Translations under genes and position numbers: made by a program | Shown: one piece after another, positions 19,322-27,895 of the stretch | How the letters are laid out: each line of letters opens with the position of its first letter | Position numbering within the stretch: position 1 is the stretch's first letter | The notes under the pieces: generated by a model | Seen by the model: the letters and a program-made list of their open reading frames with translations, nothing else | The model's database searches: none | What the model was told of the DNA's origin: nothing | DNA from: Agrobacterium sp. a22-2 | GTDB lineage: Bacteria; Pseudomonadota; Alphaproteobacteria; Rhizobiales; Rhizobiaceae | Reading direction: 5' to 3' | DNA: 64,000 nt | NCBI RefSeq assembly: GCF_012276985.1 | Contig: NZ_JAAXMM010000004.1 | Span: 124,001 to 188,000 of the forward strand

Positions 19322-19879
19322 CTATTCCGGACGATCGGCCGTGGCTGCGATGCGATAAAGGACGTGCCGCTGCAAGTGCGGATGGCTGTCGGGCACGCGC
19401 GGATGATCGAAATCGGCGTTTTCATCACGGGTCATGCCGATGCGTTCCATGATGGCGCGAGAACGCTGATTGCCGGCAACGGCGAAGGAGACGACTTCGT
19501 CGAGCTTCTTTTGAGCGAAGGCATAATCGAGCAGCGAACGGGCCGCTTCCGTCATGTAACCATTGCCCCAGAACCGGGTTGCCATGCGCCAGCCGATTTC
19601 GATGGTGTCTTCGGGCAGGACCGGCGCGATATCGGCTTTTGCCAATCCGCAAAAGCCGATCGTCTCGCCGGTTTCCTTCACTTCCACTGCAAAGAAACCA
19701 TAGCCGGTCTCGGCGATCAGCCGGCGGACCTTGTCCATCATCGCATCGGCTTCCGCGTGGTTGCGACGCTGGGCGAAAAATTCCATCACCTTGGAATCGG
19801 CGTTGATCTCGCGAAACAGGTCGCGGTCGTCGTCGCGCCAGTTGCGCACGGTCAGCCGCGGTGTTTCGAGGATGATCAC
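19322..19879 (-). CDS. GNAT family N-acetyltransferase (RimJ/RimL-like)
   Basis: A 185-residue acetyltransferase starting MIILETPRLTVRNWRDDDRD, the usual opening of the Acetyltransf_3 group that includes the ribosomal-protein acetylases RimJ and RimL. The acetyl-CoA-binding region is near WGNGYMTEAARSLLDYAF, and VVSFAVAGNQRSRAIMERIGM is the conserved final motif. It lies 17 bases downstream of serB on the same strand and is probably co-transcribed with it. The acceptor substrate is not evident. Confidence 0.88.
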   Translation of the reverse strand: MIILETPRLTVRNWRDDDRDLFREINADSKVMEFFAQRRNHAEADAMMDKVRRLIAETGYGFFAVEVKETGETIGFCGLAKADIAPVLPEDTIEIGWRMATRFWGNGYMTEAARSLLDYAFAQKKLDEVVSFAVAGNQRSRAIMERIGMTRDENADFDHPRVPDSHPHLQRHVLYRIAATADRPE

Positions 19880-19896
19880 GCCTCGTCCTCCGCCCG

Positions 19897-20787
19897 TCAG
19901 ACCGTCACGAAATCGGCCTTGCGATAACCCTGCAGATAGAGCAGGGCAGTGAGATCGCCGTGGTCGATGCGGATCTTTGCCTGGGCTGCGACCGAGGGCT
20001 TGGCATGCAGCGCTACGCCGGAGCCGGCAAGCTCCAGCATGCCGAGATCATTGGCGCCGTCGCCGACGGCGATGACATCGGCCGCTTCTATTTTGAGCAT
20101 AGCAGCAATCTCGACCAAGGCATCGACCTTGGCCTGCTTGCCGAGGATGGGTTCAGCCACCGTGCCGGTGAGGACACCGCCTTGCTCTTCCAAAATATTG
20201 GCGCGGTTTTCGTCAAAGCCCAGACGCGCGGCGATACGCGCGGTAAACACGGTAAAGCCACCGGAGACCAGCGCCGTGTAATGGCCCTTGGCCTTCATCG
20301 TGGCAATCAGCTCCGGTCCACCCGGCGTCAGGGTGATGCGCTTGGCGATCACCTCGTCGACCACGGAAATCGGCAGGCCTTTCAGCAGTGCGACGCGCTC
20401 GCGAAGGGCGGGTTCGAAGGCGATTTCGCCGTTCATGGCACGTGCCGTGATCTCGGAGACGCGGTCCTTCAGGCCGACTTCGGCGGCCAGTTCGTCGATG
20501 CATTCCTGGCCGATCATGGTGGAATCCATGTCGGCAATCAGGAAGCGCTTGCGGCGGGACTCTGCATCCTGGATGGCCAGATCGATCGGCAGGTCGGCGA
20601 TCAGAGCGCGCAGGCGGGTCTCTGCCTCGACAAGATCGGTCCCATCGCGCAGTGCGATATCGCAGGCAATGCCGTCGGCAAGCCAATAGAGACCGGAGGC
20701 CCTCAGCACCTCTGCTGCGTGTTCGGCAAGGGCGGGCGACAGAACGGGGTTTGACGGATTGGCTAGAAGCGTGGCAACGAAGGCCAT
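19897..20787 (-). CDS. serB: Phosphoserine phosphatase
   Basis: A 296-residue HAD-superfamily enzyme that makes the last step of serine synthesis, phosphoserine to serine. Motif I is DMDSTMIG with the nucleophilic Asp. Motif II is the Ser in ALVSGGFTVF. Motif III includes the Lys of GKQAKVDAL, and motif IV is GDGANDLGML. The ~85-residue N-terminal extension, with an ACT-like fold, is typical of the long SerB form. The start ATG 20787 is followed directly by conserved sequence; the longer frame to 20913 runs antisense to miaA and is not supported. The start is head to head with miaA, with start codons touching or overlapping. Confidence 0.95.
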   Translation of the reverse strand: MAFVATLLANPSNPVLSPALAEHAAEVLRASGLYWLADGIACDIALRDGTDLVEAETRLRALIADLPIDLAIQDAESRRKRFLIADMDSTMIGQECIDELAAEVGLKDRVSEITARAMNGEIAFEPALRERVALLKGLPISVVDEVIAKRITLTPGGPELIATMKAKGHYTALVSGGFTVFTARIAARLGFDENRANILEEQGGVLTGTVAEPILGKQAKVDALVEIAAMLKIEAADVIAVGDGANDLGMLELAGSGVALHAKPSVAAQAKIRIDHGDLTALLYLQGYRKADFVTV

Positions 20788-21679
20788 GATGAAGAACCCT
20801 GCGGATGATACGGACGCCATCCTGATAACCGGCCCGACTGCCAGCGGCAAGTCCGCGCTTGCGCTTGATCTGGCGAAACAGCATGGCGGCGTGGTGATCA
20901 ATGCCGACAGCATGCAGGTCTACGACACGCTGCGCGTCGTCACGGCCCGGCCATCGCTTGAGGACATGGACGGCGTTGCGCACCATCTTTACGGCCATGT
21001 GCCGGCCGGCAAGGCCTATTCGACCGGCGACTGGCTGCGCGAAATCGCCACTCTCGTCAGTGATCTCAAGGAAAGGGGCGTCCTGCCGGTCATCGTCGGC
21101 GGCACGGGGCTTTATTTCAAGGCGCTGACGGGAGGCCTGTCGGATATGCCCGATATCCCCGACGGTATCCGCACGGCGCTGCGCGACCGTATGGCGGCGG
21201 AGGGCCCCGAGGCGCTGCACCGGGAGCTTGGCGTACTTGATCCGGACCTCGCCGTGCGCCTCAATCCGCAGGACGGCCAGCGCATCCTTCGGGCTCTTGA
21301 AGTTTTGCAGGCGACGGGGCGGTCAATTACGGATTTCCAGGGCCGCAGCGGGCCGGTGATCGTCGATCCGGCCCGGGCGCAGAAAATCGTCGTCCTGCCG
21401 GATCGTGCCGTGCTGCATGAGCGGATCAATCGGCGCTTCGAGACCATGCTCGACACCGGGGCCGTCGAGGAGGTCGAGGCGCTGCTGAGACTGGGGCTTG
21501 CCGCCGACATGCCTGTGATGAAGGCGATCGGCGTTTCGCAGATAACGGCCATGCTGAAGGGCGAGATGCCGCGCAGCGAGGTCATCGACAAGGCGTCGGC
21601 CGCTACCCGGCAATATGCCAAGCGCCAGATGACCTGGTTTCGCAACCAGATGGACGAGAGCTGGGCGCGGCGCGGCTGA
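20786..21679 (+). CDS. miaA: tRNA dimethylallyltransferase
   Basis: A protein of about 297 residues that transfers a dimethylallyl group to adenosine 37 of tRNAs reading codons that begin with U. The P-loop GPTASGKSALAL opens the protein. NADSMQVYDTL and GGTGLYFKALTGGL are conserved substrate-binding segments, and the C-terminus QYAKRQMTWFRNQ is the tRNA-binding signature. Two adjacent ATG codons (20786 and 20789) can start it. GAAGG at 20778-20782 suits 20789 slightly better. It is divergent from serB with no spacer, so its promoter must lie inside serB coding sequence. Confidence 0.95.
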   Translation: MMKNPADDTDAILITGPTASGKSALALDLAKQHGGVVINADSMQVYDTLRVVTARPSLEDMDGVAHHLYGHVPAGKAYSTGDWLREIATLVSDLKERGVLPVIVGGTGLYFKALTGGLSDMPDIPDGIRTALRDRMAAEGPEALHRELGVLDPDLAVRLNPQDGQRILRALEVLQATGRSITDFQGRSGPVIVDPARAQKIVVLPDRAVLHERINRRFETMLDTGAVEEVEALLRLGLAADMPVMKAIGVSQITAMLKGEMPRSEVIDKASAATRQYAKRQMTWFRNQMDESWARRG

Positions 21680-21700
21680 GGCGAGGCGGAAATGCTTGCC

Positions 21701-23752
21701 TCAATCCTTGCGATACAGGCTGGACAGCGGCTTCTTCAGAATGCTGTCGCGCAGGGATTGGCCGGGTTCCTTGCGAAGAGGTGCGGTCGGCGATGGCGCA
21801 GCAGCAAACAGCGTGGACGGGTCGTCTGCGACCCGTGCCGGGCTTGCGTCGATATCTCGCCTGATGATCCGCGACAACGGTTCTTCAGCCATCGTACGCG
21901 GCAGCATGTCGGGGCGATAGGGCTCGACGGGTGGTGTTTCTCGCGGCGGATGCGGCGCGGGTGCTGTCGGCGCTACGTCGATCGATGCCGGCTCGGAGTA
22001 GAATGGTGCCGGAAAACCGTCGTCGTCAGCCAAATCCTCATCGTCATCGCGGGCGGAGGGGAAATTCTGCTGGAAGGCGGAGATATCCGGCGCGGAAATG
22101 GCGCGCATCCTGCTGATGACGTTGCGCAGGTCGACCGTATCCGGCGTTTCGTCGGTGACCTTGGCCGTGACGCCATGGGCCTTCGGCAGATAGTGCTCCT
22201 CGACTCTTGAAAAGCGCATGCGCATCGGCACGGTGATGGCTTCGCCGAAGGCGATCGCCTCGCCATTACCGATCGAAGAGATGAAGCTGGTCGTCGAGAT
22301 CGACGAATCCGGGATGGCCGAACGGATGATTTCCTGGTCGTGATCGTTGGTCAGGCGCATGGCAAACAGCGTCGAGCACTGCGACAGGATGGTCTGGTCC
22401 AGTTCGCCGGGACGCTGTGTGATGATGCCGAGCGACACGCCGTATTTGCGGCCTTCCTTGGCGATGCGGGCGATGGCCTGGCGAGTGGGCACGAAGCCGA
22501 GGCTCGCGTCTGCCGGCACATAGCGATGGGCTTCTTCACAGACCACCAGCATATGGATGGCGCCATTCGACCACAGGGCGATTTCGAAGGCCATGCGGCA
22601 AAGCACGGAAGCAACCGAATTGACCACTTCGGAAGGGATGCCGGCGAGCTGGAAGGTCGAGATCGGCCGATTGTCGCCGGGTATGCGGAAGATGTGGGCG
22701 ATGGTCTCCATGATCGTGTCGCTGATCGTATTGTTGGAGAACATGAAATGATAGCGCGGATCGTTGATCGCCGACATGACGCGCATCTTCAAGGCGCGCA
22801 GGAAGGGTTTTTCGCCGCGACCTTCGAGGCGGCCGAGGCGCTCGTCGATCAAGGCCAGAAGGTCGGCCATGCGGTAGGGAACGGGTGTGTCGGCGGTGAT
22901 CGAGCTCTTGTCGGAAGAACGACGCATCAATGTCGAATCGCTGCCGCGGAAGGCGCGCTTGGCCTCCGGCATGACGTCGCGCAGGATATCCAGTTCCTCC
23001 GGCACGGGCGGGCGGCCGCGAAACAGGACCTCGGCGAACTCTTCGAGCTTCATCAGCCAGAAGGGCAGGTCGAGCGTATCGGTGTCGATGACGACGGCAT
23101 GATCGGGAAAGGCCGCGGCAAATTCATTGTGCGGATCGAGGATCAGGACGCGCAGTTTCGGATCGCTCTCGATCGCCTTGTGGAGCAGTAGCGAAACGGC
23201 CGTCGACTTGCCGACGCCGGTCGAGCCGACAATGGCGAAGTGTTTGGACAGCATGGACGGAATGTGAATCGTCGCGTCGATGCTCTCGTCCTGGGTCAAC
23301 TTGCCGATGACGCAGGTATCGCCATGGCGGGTATCATAGATACGCAGCAGGTCGGCCGCACGAATGCGATGGGCAATGGCGCCAAGATAGGGATAGCGGG
23401 AGATGCCGGTCGAGAATTCCTCGCGGCCATTGTCGCCGACATGCACTTCGCCCATCAGTTCGACTTCGATGAGGAAGGTGTTGTCGACGCCCTCGGCCCA
23501 GTCGCGCGATCCGGTCTGCATGGAGTAGGCGAGCGCCACGACGCGATTGGTGCCGACGGTAATCGAGATCAACCGGCCGACCGACCAGAGTTCGGTCAGG
23601 TCCGTTTCGCCGTTTTCCGCAATGGCGGCGATGGTGGCGCGCGAGCCATTGCACGCAACGACGCGGCCCAGGAACCGATTGCCAGGGGTCAACTGGTCGC
23701 GGCGATCCTGTTCCCCGGCCTTCCCCGATGTCTGAAGGTCGTTGTTAAGCAA
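21701..23752 (-). CDS. HerA-like ATP-binding protein (DUF87)
   Basis: A 683-residue hexameric-type ATPase related to HerA. An N-terminal beta-barrel (HAS-barrel, residues about 20-130) is followed by the DUF87 ATPase domain with the P-loop GSTGVGKSTAV at about 176-186. The Walker B-like LVVCEEAHRYVP and the arginine region IAKEGRKYGVSLGIITQRP come later. A disordered Pro-rich tail ends it. HerA proteins translocate DNA, often with a NurA nuclease; no nurA is present here, which is usual for this rhizobial group. The start is TTG 23752, with GGAG six bases upstream. The role in the cell is not known. Confidence 0.85.
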   Translation of the reverse strand: MLNNDLQTSGKAGEQDRRDQLTPGNRFLGRVVACNGSRATIAAIAENGETDLTELWSVGRLISITVGTNRVVALAYSMQTGSRDWAEGVDNTFLIEVELMGEVHVGDNGREEFSTGISRYPYLGAIAHRIRAADLLRIYDTRHGDTCVIGKLTQDESIDATIHIPSMLSKHFAIVGSTGVGKSTAVSLLLHKAIESDPKLRVLILDPHNEFAAAFPDHAVVIDTDTLDLPFWLMKLEEFAEVLFRGRPPVPEELDILRDVMPEAKRAFRGSDSTLMRRSSDKSSITADTPVPYRMADLLALIDERLGRLEGRGEKPFLRALKMRVMSAINDPRYHFMFSNNTISDTIMETIAHIFRIPGDNRPISTFQLAGIPSEVVNSVASVLCRMAFEIALWSNGAIHMLVVCEEAHRYVPADASLGFVPTRQAIARIAKEGRKYGVSLGIITQRPGELDQTILSQCSTLFAMRLTNDHDQEIIRSAIPDSSISTTSFISSIGNGEAIAFGEAITVPMRMRFSRVEEHYLPKAHGVTAKVTDETPDTVDLRNVISRMRAISAPDISAFQQNFPSARDDDEDLADDDGFPAPFYSEPASIDVAPTAPAPHPPRETPPVEPYRPDMLPRTMAEEPLSRIIRRDIDASPARVADDPSTLFAAAPSPTAPLRKEPGQSLRDSILKKPLSSLYRKD

Positions 23753-23878
23753 TGTCTACTCCATACATAGGGCAAACAGTAACGTTTCCGGCTTAACAAG
23801 TGGTGTAGGGCTGAATGGGGCCCACCGGCACTGCCGGTTAAATAGGCTGGGCGGCGACGTTTTTCTGGGCAGGCTGCG

Positions 23879-23907
23879 TTGACGGACATCAGTTTTGCGG
23901 CTAACAC
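23879..23907 (+). promoter_or_regulatory. Candidate promoter of the ilvIH leader
   Basis: TTGACG (23879-23884) and TAACAC (23902-23907) are separated by exactly 17 bases. The predicted transcription start, about 7 bases after the -10, falls at or within a base or two of the ATG of the leader peptide (23915). This would give a leaderless leader-peptide mRNA. Confidence 0.5.
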
Positions 23908-23914
23908 TTCGGAC

Positions 23915-23971
23915 ATGAAAAAATTTCGTGCACTTATTGTGGTGGGACCGCGCATGGGCAGGATGGTGTAA
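23915..23971 (+). CDS. ilvIH operon leader peptide
   Basis: A complete 18-codon reading frame, MKKFRALIVVGPRMGRMV followed by TAA. It contains a block Leu-Ile-Val-Val in codons 7-10. These are the amino acids whose synthesis begins with the ilvI/ilvH enzyme, which is the hallmark of attenuation leader peptides. It ends just before the hairpins that lead to a terminator upstream of ilvI. There is no good ribosome-binding site, and the predicted promoter places the transcript start at the ATG, as is known for trpL of Sinorhizobium meliloti. The frame is too short for usual gene calling. Confidence 0.8.
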   Translation: MKKFRALIVVGPRMGRMV

Positions 23972-24029
23972 CCATCCGGCGTTAGCCACCCATGCGCGAA
24001 ACGACAGGCTCCTCAAGGGGCCTTTTTTT
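23949..24029 (+). promoter_or_regulatory. ilvIH transcription attenuator
   Basis: Downstream of the Leu-Ile-Val-Val codons lies a perfect 10-bp stem (CGCGCATGGG at 23949-23958 with CCCATGCGCG at 23989-23998). It encloses an inner hairpin (GGATGG/CCATCC, 23961-23977) and is followed by the terminator at 24006-24029. A ribosome stalled at the branched-chain codons would cover or reach the left arm of the large stem. That would change folding ahead of the terminator. The exact antiterminator pairing is not resolved by eye. Confidence 0.72.
24006..24029 (+). terminator. Attenuator terminator upstream of ilvI
   Basis: A hairpin of AGGCTCC and GGGGCCT with the loop TCAA is directly followed by a run of T. 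It lies between the leader peptide and the ilvI start codon, so it would stop transcription before the structural genes when branched-chain aminoacyl-tRNA is plentiful. Confidence 0.8.
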
Positions 24030-24075
24030 ATGGCCAAAACCGGGCTTCAGGCCCTCGCAAAAATCCCAAAGGCAA

Positions 24076-25866
24076 ATGGACACAGGCATGACGGGCAAAG
24101 ACAATCAGATGACCGGCGCGGAAATCGTTCTGAGGGCGTTGAAGGACAACGGCGTCGAGCACATCTTCGGCTATCCGGGCGGAGCGGTGCTGCCGATCTA
24201 TGACGAGATCTTCCAGCAGGACGAGATCCAGCACATTCTCGTGCGCCACGAACAGGGCGCCGGCCATGCGGCCGAGGGCTATGCCCGCTCGACCGGAAAG
24301 GTTGGCGTCATGCTGGTGACATCAGGCCCCGGCGCCACCAATGCCGTGACGCCGCTGCAGGATGCGCTGATGGATTCGATCCCGCTGGTCTGCCTGACAG
24401 GTCAGGTTCCGACCTCGCTGATCGGCTCGGATGCCTTCCAGGAATGCGACACCGTCGGCATCACGCGTCCCTGCACCAAGCACAACTGGCTGGTCAAGGA
24501 CGTCAACGACCTGGCCCGCGTCATCCACGAAGCCTTCCGCATTGCCCAGACAGGGCGTCCCGGCCCGGTTGTCGTCGATATCCCGAAGGACGTGCAGTTT
24601 GCCACCGGCACCTACACGCCGCCGGAAAGCCACGAGGTGCAGCATAGCTACCAGCCGAAGACGCAAGGCGATCCGCGCGCCATCCAGGCGGCCATCGAAC
24701 TGATGTCCAAGGCGCGCCGGCCGATCATCTATTCCGGCGGCGGCGTCATCAATTCCGGCCCGGATGCCTCCAAGCTGCTGCGCGAATTGGTCGGTCTCAC
24801 CGATTTCCCCATCACCTCGACGCTGATGGGTCTCGGCGCCTATCCGGCGTCGGGCAAGAACTGGCTCGGCATGCTCGGCATGCACGGATCCTATGAAGCC
24901 AATATGGCGATGCACGATTGCGACGTGATGGTCTGTATCGGTGCGCGCTTCGACGACCGCATCACCGGCCGTCTGAACGCGTTCTCGCCGAATTCCAAAA
25001 AGATCCATATCGATATCGATCCGTCCTCGATCAACAAAAATGTCCGGGTCGACATTCCGATCAACGGTGATGTCGGCCGGGTTCTCGAAGATATGGTTCG
25101 CCTGTGGCGTGCCCTGCCGAAGAAGCCGGATACGGCGCAGACAGTCGAGTGGAAGGACAGCATCGCGCGCTGGAAGGCCCGCAAGTCCTTCTCCTATACG
25201 CCGTCGAAAGACGTCATCATGCCGCAATATGCCATCGAGCGGCTCTATGAGCTGACGAAGCATCGCGACACCTATATCACCACCGAAGTCGGCCAGCACC
25301 AGATGTGGGCAGCGCAGTATTTCGGCTTCGAGGAGCCGAACCGCTGGATGACCTCGGGCGGTCTCGGCACCATGGGTTATGGTTTCCCGGCGGCGATCGG
25401 CGTGCAGATCGCCCATCCCGACAGCCTGGTCATCGACATCGCCGGCGATGCGTCGATCCAGATGTGCATTCAGGAAATGTCCTGCGCCGTGCAGTATAAC
25501 GCGGCGGTCAAGATCTTCATCCTCAACAACCAGTATATGGGCATGGTGCGCCAGTGGCAGCAGCTGCTGCATGGCAACCGCCTGTCGAATTCCTACACGG
25601 AAGCGATGCCTGATTTCGTCAAGCTGGCGGAAGCCTATGGTGCCGTCGGCCTGCGTTGCGAAAAGCCGGGCGATCTGGACGGCGCAATCCAGGAAATGAT
25701 CGACGTGAAGAAGCCGGTGATCTTCGATTGCCGCGTCGCCAATCTCGCCAACTGCTTCCCGATGATCCCGTCCGGCAAGGCGCACAACGAAATGCTGTTG
25801 CCCGACGAGGCGACGGACGACGCCGTTGCGACGGCGATCGACGTCAAGGGCCGCCAGCTGGTTTGA
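24076..25866 (+). CDS. ilvI: Acetolactate synthase large (catalytic) subunit
   Basis: A protein of about 596 residues that joins two pyruvates to acetolactate, or pyruvate and 2-ketobutyrate to acetohydroxybutyrate, using thiamine diphosphate. The N-terminal domain has EHIFGYPGGAVLPIYDE and the catalytic Glu in VRHEQGAGHAAEGYA. The FAD/transhydrogenase-like middle domain follows. The thiamine diphosphate motif GDASIQMCIQEMSCAVQYN...NNQYMG is near the C-terminus. I use ATG 24076, with AAGG just upstream; 24088 and 24109 are alternative starts. The frame opens earlier, inside the attenuator, but that part is not expected to be translated. ilvH follows 22 bases later. Confidence 0.96.
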   Translation: MDTGMTGKDNQMTGAEIVLRALKDNGVEHIFGYPGGAVLPIYDEIFQQDEIQHILVRHEQGAGHAAEGYARSTGKVGVMLVTSGPGATNAVTPLQDALMDSIPLVCLTGQVPTSLIGSDAFQECDTVGITRPCTKHNWLVKDVNDLARVIHEAFRIAQTGRPGPVVVDIPKDVQFATGTYTPPESHEVQHSYQPKTQGDPRAIQAAIELMSKARRPIIYSGGGVINSGPDASKLLRELVGLTDFPITSTLMGLGAYPASGKNWLGMLGMHGSYEANMAMHDCDVMVCIGARFDDRITGRLNAFSPNSKKIHIDIDPSSINKNVRVDIPINGDVGRVLEDMVRLWRALPKKPDTAQTVEWKDSIARWKARKSFSYTPSKDVIMPQYAIERLYELTKHRDTYITTEVGQHQMWAAQYFGFEEPNRWMTSGGLGTMGYGFPAAIGVQIAHPDSLVIDIAGDASIQMCIQEMSCAVQYNAAVKIFILNNQYMGMVRQWQQLLHGNRLSNSYTEAMPDFVKLAEAYGAVGLRCEKPGDLDGAIQEMIDVKKPVIFDCRVANLANCFPMIPSGKAHNEMLLPDEATDDAVATAIDVKGRQLV

Positions 25867-25888
25867 TTTGAGGGAGAGGATAGACATC

Positions 25889-26461
25889 ATGAACGCACAT
25901 CTACAGCCCACGGGCTCCGCCTACTTCATCTCTCCCGAAACCGCAGCGGTCGAAAGCCATACGCTTTCGGTGCTGGTCGACAACGAGCCGGGCGTCCTTG
26001 CCCGGGTCATCGGCCTGTTCTCCGGCCGCGGCTACAATATCGAGAGCCTGACGGTGTCCGAAACCGAGCATGAGGCGCATCTGTCGCGCATCACCATCGT
26101 GACGCGCGGCACGCCGAGCGTGCTCGAGCAGATCAAGGCGCAGCTGGAGCGCATAGTCCCGGTGCATCGCGTGCTGGACCTGACGGTGCGAGCCCGGGAG
26201 CTCGGCCAGGAGCGGCCGATCGAGCGGGAAGTGGCGCTGATCAAGGTCGTCAGCTCCGGTGACATGCGTGCCGAAACGCTGCGGCTGGCCGATGCCTTCC
26301 ACGCCAAGGTGGTGGATGCGACGGTCGAGCATTTCATCTTCGAGATCACCGGCAAGTCGTCGAAGATCGACCAGTTCGTGGCGATCATGAAGCCGCTCGG
26401 TCTCAATGAAGTCTGCCGCACCGGCATCGCCGCGATGAATCGCGGTTCGCAGGGCATGTAA
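25889..26461 (+). CDS. ilvH: Acetolactate synthase small (regulatory) subunit
   Basis: A 190-residue regulatory subunit that activates the catalytic subunit and gives it feedback inhibition by valine. The N-terminal ACT domain (HTLSVLVDNEPGVLARVIGLFSGRG) holds the valine site. The C-terminal ALS_ss_C domain includes EVALIKVVS and ITGKSSKIDQFVAIMKPLG. The start ATG 25889 has a GAGGGAGAGG site upstream; the longer frame from 25826 overlaps ilvI and is unsupported. A strong terminator follows, so the operon is leader-ilvI-ilvH. Confidence 0.96.
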   Translation: MNAHLQPTGSAYFISPETAAVESHTLSVLVDNEPGVLARVIGLFSGRGYNIESLTVSETEHEAHLSRITIVTRGTPSVLEQIKAQLERIVPVHRVLDLTVRARELGQERPIEREVALIKVVSSGDMRAETLRLADAFHAKVVDATVEHFIFEITGKSSKIDQFVAIMKPLGLNEVCRTGIAAMNRGSQGM

Positions 26462-26486
26462 AGATCCGCCCAACTCGCTGTTCCTG

Positions 26487-26529
26487 AAGAGGCTTTGCGT
26501 GCCCCACGCAAGGCCTCTTCTGCTTTTAC
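26487..26529 (+). terminator. Rho-independent terminator of ilvIH
   Basis: GAAGAGGC and TTTGCGTG pair with CACGCAA and GGCCTCTTC around a tiny CCC loop, followed by TGCTTTTACTT. The long, nearly perfect stem sits 26 bases after the ilvH stop codon. Confidence 0.85.
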
Positions 26530-26623
26530 TTGCGATGCCAAACAACCCATCACGCAACGGTGAACGGCGTTGCTTGAACAAAATCCTGCCTGATGCGTTA
26601 ACGGGGCGAAGGAGATTTTCGTC

Positions 26624-26893
26624 ATGAAGAAGGCAATCGCACTTATTCTGTTCGCAGTGGTATCTGTCCCGGCCGCCGTGGCCGGCGTTTCCGTTGCAGA
26701 CCGCTCAATGTCCGAGATTTCCTACACGGATGGCGCCTTGGCCAAGACCGACCGGATCGTTCCGTTGATCGGGCAAGGTCTGCCCGACGAGTCCGTCAGC
26801 GAATGGGTGCTGGATTGCTACGATACGTTCGGCCCCGAAGGCGGCAGCCCGAATGAGAACGATCTGTCGCAGTGCCTGACGACTGCCGGCTAA
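26624..26893 (+). CDS. Small exported hypothetical protein
   Basis: An 89-residue protein with a clear signal peptide (MKKAIALILFAVVSVPAAVA, cleavage near residue 20). The mature part is about 69 residues, acidic, with two Cys residues (LDCYDTF and LSQCLTT) that could form a disulphide bond. GAAGGAG stands about 9 bases before ATG 26624. I do not recognise the family. It is flanked by the ilvIH terminator and by a convergent aldo/keto reductase gene only 12 bases away. Confidence 0.7.
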   Translation: MKKAIALILFAVVSVPAAVAGVSVADRSMSEISYTDGALAKTDRIVPLIGQGLPDESVSEWVLDCYDTFGPEGGSPNENDLSQCLTTAG

Positions 26894-26905
26894 ATCACTG
26901 CAATC

Positions 26906-27751
26906 TCAGAGCATTTCCAAAGCCGTTTTTGACTGCGGCGGCGGAAAAGCCGTATCCAGCACCTCCCAGTCCGCGTCGCTGATATCGAGATCGACCGCGT
27001 CGCGGTTTTCGCGGACGCGGCGCAGGTTGGATGATTTCGGGATCGGCACCACGCCGTCCCGCTCCAGCAGAAACGCCAATGCCACTTGCGCAGGCGTTGC
27101 CTGATAGGCCTTGGCGACATGGATCAGGTCGGGATGGTGGACGAGGCGGCCCTGCTCGATCGGCGAATAGGCCATGATCGGAATGCCGCGTTGCTGGCAC
27201 CAAGGCAGAAGATCAAACTCGATGCCGCGCCGCGACAGATTGTAGAGCACCTGGTTGGCGGCACAGTTCGCGCCATCCGGCACGGCAAACAGCTCCTCCA
27301 TATCCTCGACATCGAAATTCGAGACGCCCCAAGCGCCGATCTTGCCGGCTTTCTTCAGGTGCTCGAAGGCAGCAACGGTTTCTGCCAGCGGCGTGTCGCC
27401 GCGCCAGTGCAGGAGATAGAGATCCAACCGGTCGGTGTTTAACCGGGCAAGGCTGTTGTTGCAGGCGGCAATCGCTTTTTCGAAGCTGGCATTCGACGGA
27501 TAGACCTTGCTGACCAGGAAAACTTCGTCGCGGCGATCCTCCAGCGCCTTGCCGACGATCCTTTCCGCGCCGCCATCCCCATACATTTCCGCCGTGTCGA
27601 TCAGCGTCATGCCGAGATCGAGGCCGAGGCGCAGGCTGTCGATTTCGGCATGGGCACGGCCGGCGGCTTCGCCCATGTTCCAGGTGCCAAGACCAAGGGC
27701 GGGGATTTCCAGGCCGGAGGGAAGGGTGACGGTGGGGATCGGATCGTGCAT
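26906..27751 (-). CDS. Aldo/keto reductase
   Basis: A 281-residue TIM-barrel oxidoreductase of the aldo/keto reductase superfamily. The catalytic tetrad is visible as Asp in LIDTAEMYG with its Tyr, Lys in VSKVYPSN, and the His in [14 protein letters not shown] binding is marked by [13 protein letters not shown] near the C-terminus. It probably reduces small aldehydes or ketones; the physiological substrate is unknown. It is closest in pattern to the YeaE-type enzymes, which is a tentative placement. Confidence 0.9.
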   Translation of the reverse strand: MHDPIPTVTLPSGLEIPALGLGTWNMGEAAGRAHAEIDSLRLGLDLGMTLIDTAEMYGDGGAERIVGKALEDRRDEVFLVSKVYPSNASFEKAIAACNNSLARLNTDRLDLYLLHWRGDTPLAETVAAFEHLKKAGKIGAWGVSNFDVEDMEELFAVPDGANCAANQVLYNLSRRGIEFDLLPWCQQRGIPIMAYSPIEQGRLVHHPDLIHVAKAYQATPAQVALAFLLERDGVVPIPKSSNLRRVRENRDAVDLDISDADWEVLDTAFPPPQSKTALEML

Positions 27752-27895
27752 GGGGGCCTCGTAATTGCTTCAGATGCAGCTTAAACAAGCCGGTCGCGGT
27801 TTCAATCGGTATCGGGATTGCCATGGTGACAAAACTTAAATGGTCTGGCGGCGCGGTGGCGACTATCTTGCCGCGAAATGGTCCGGAGACATGAC

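Noticed and set aside
24322..25911. Minus-strand frame opposite ilvI
   Set aside because: ilvI is unmistakable; this antisense frame is a codon-bias artefact.
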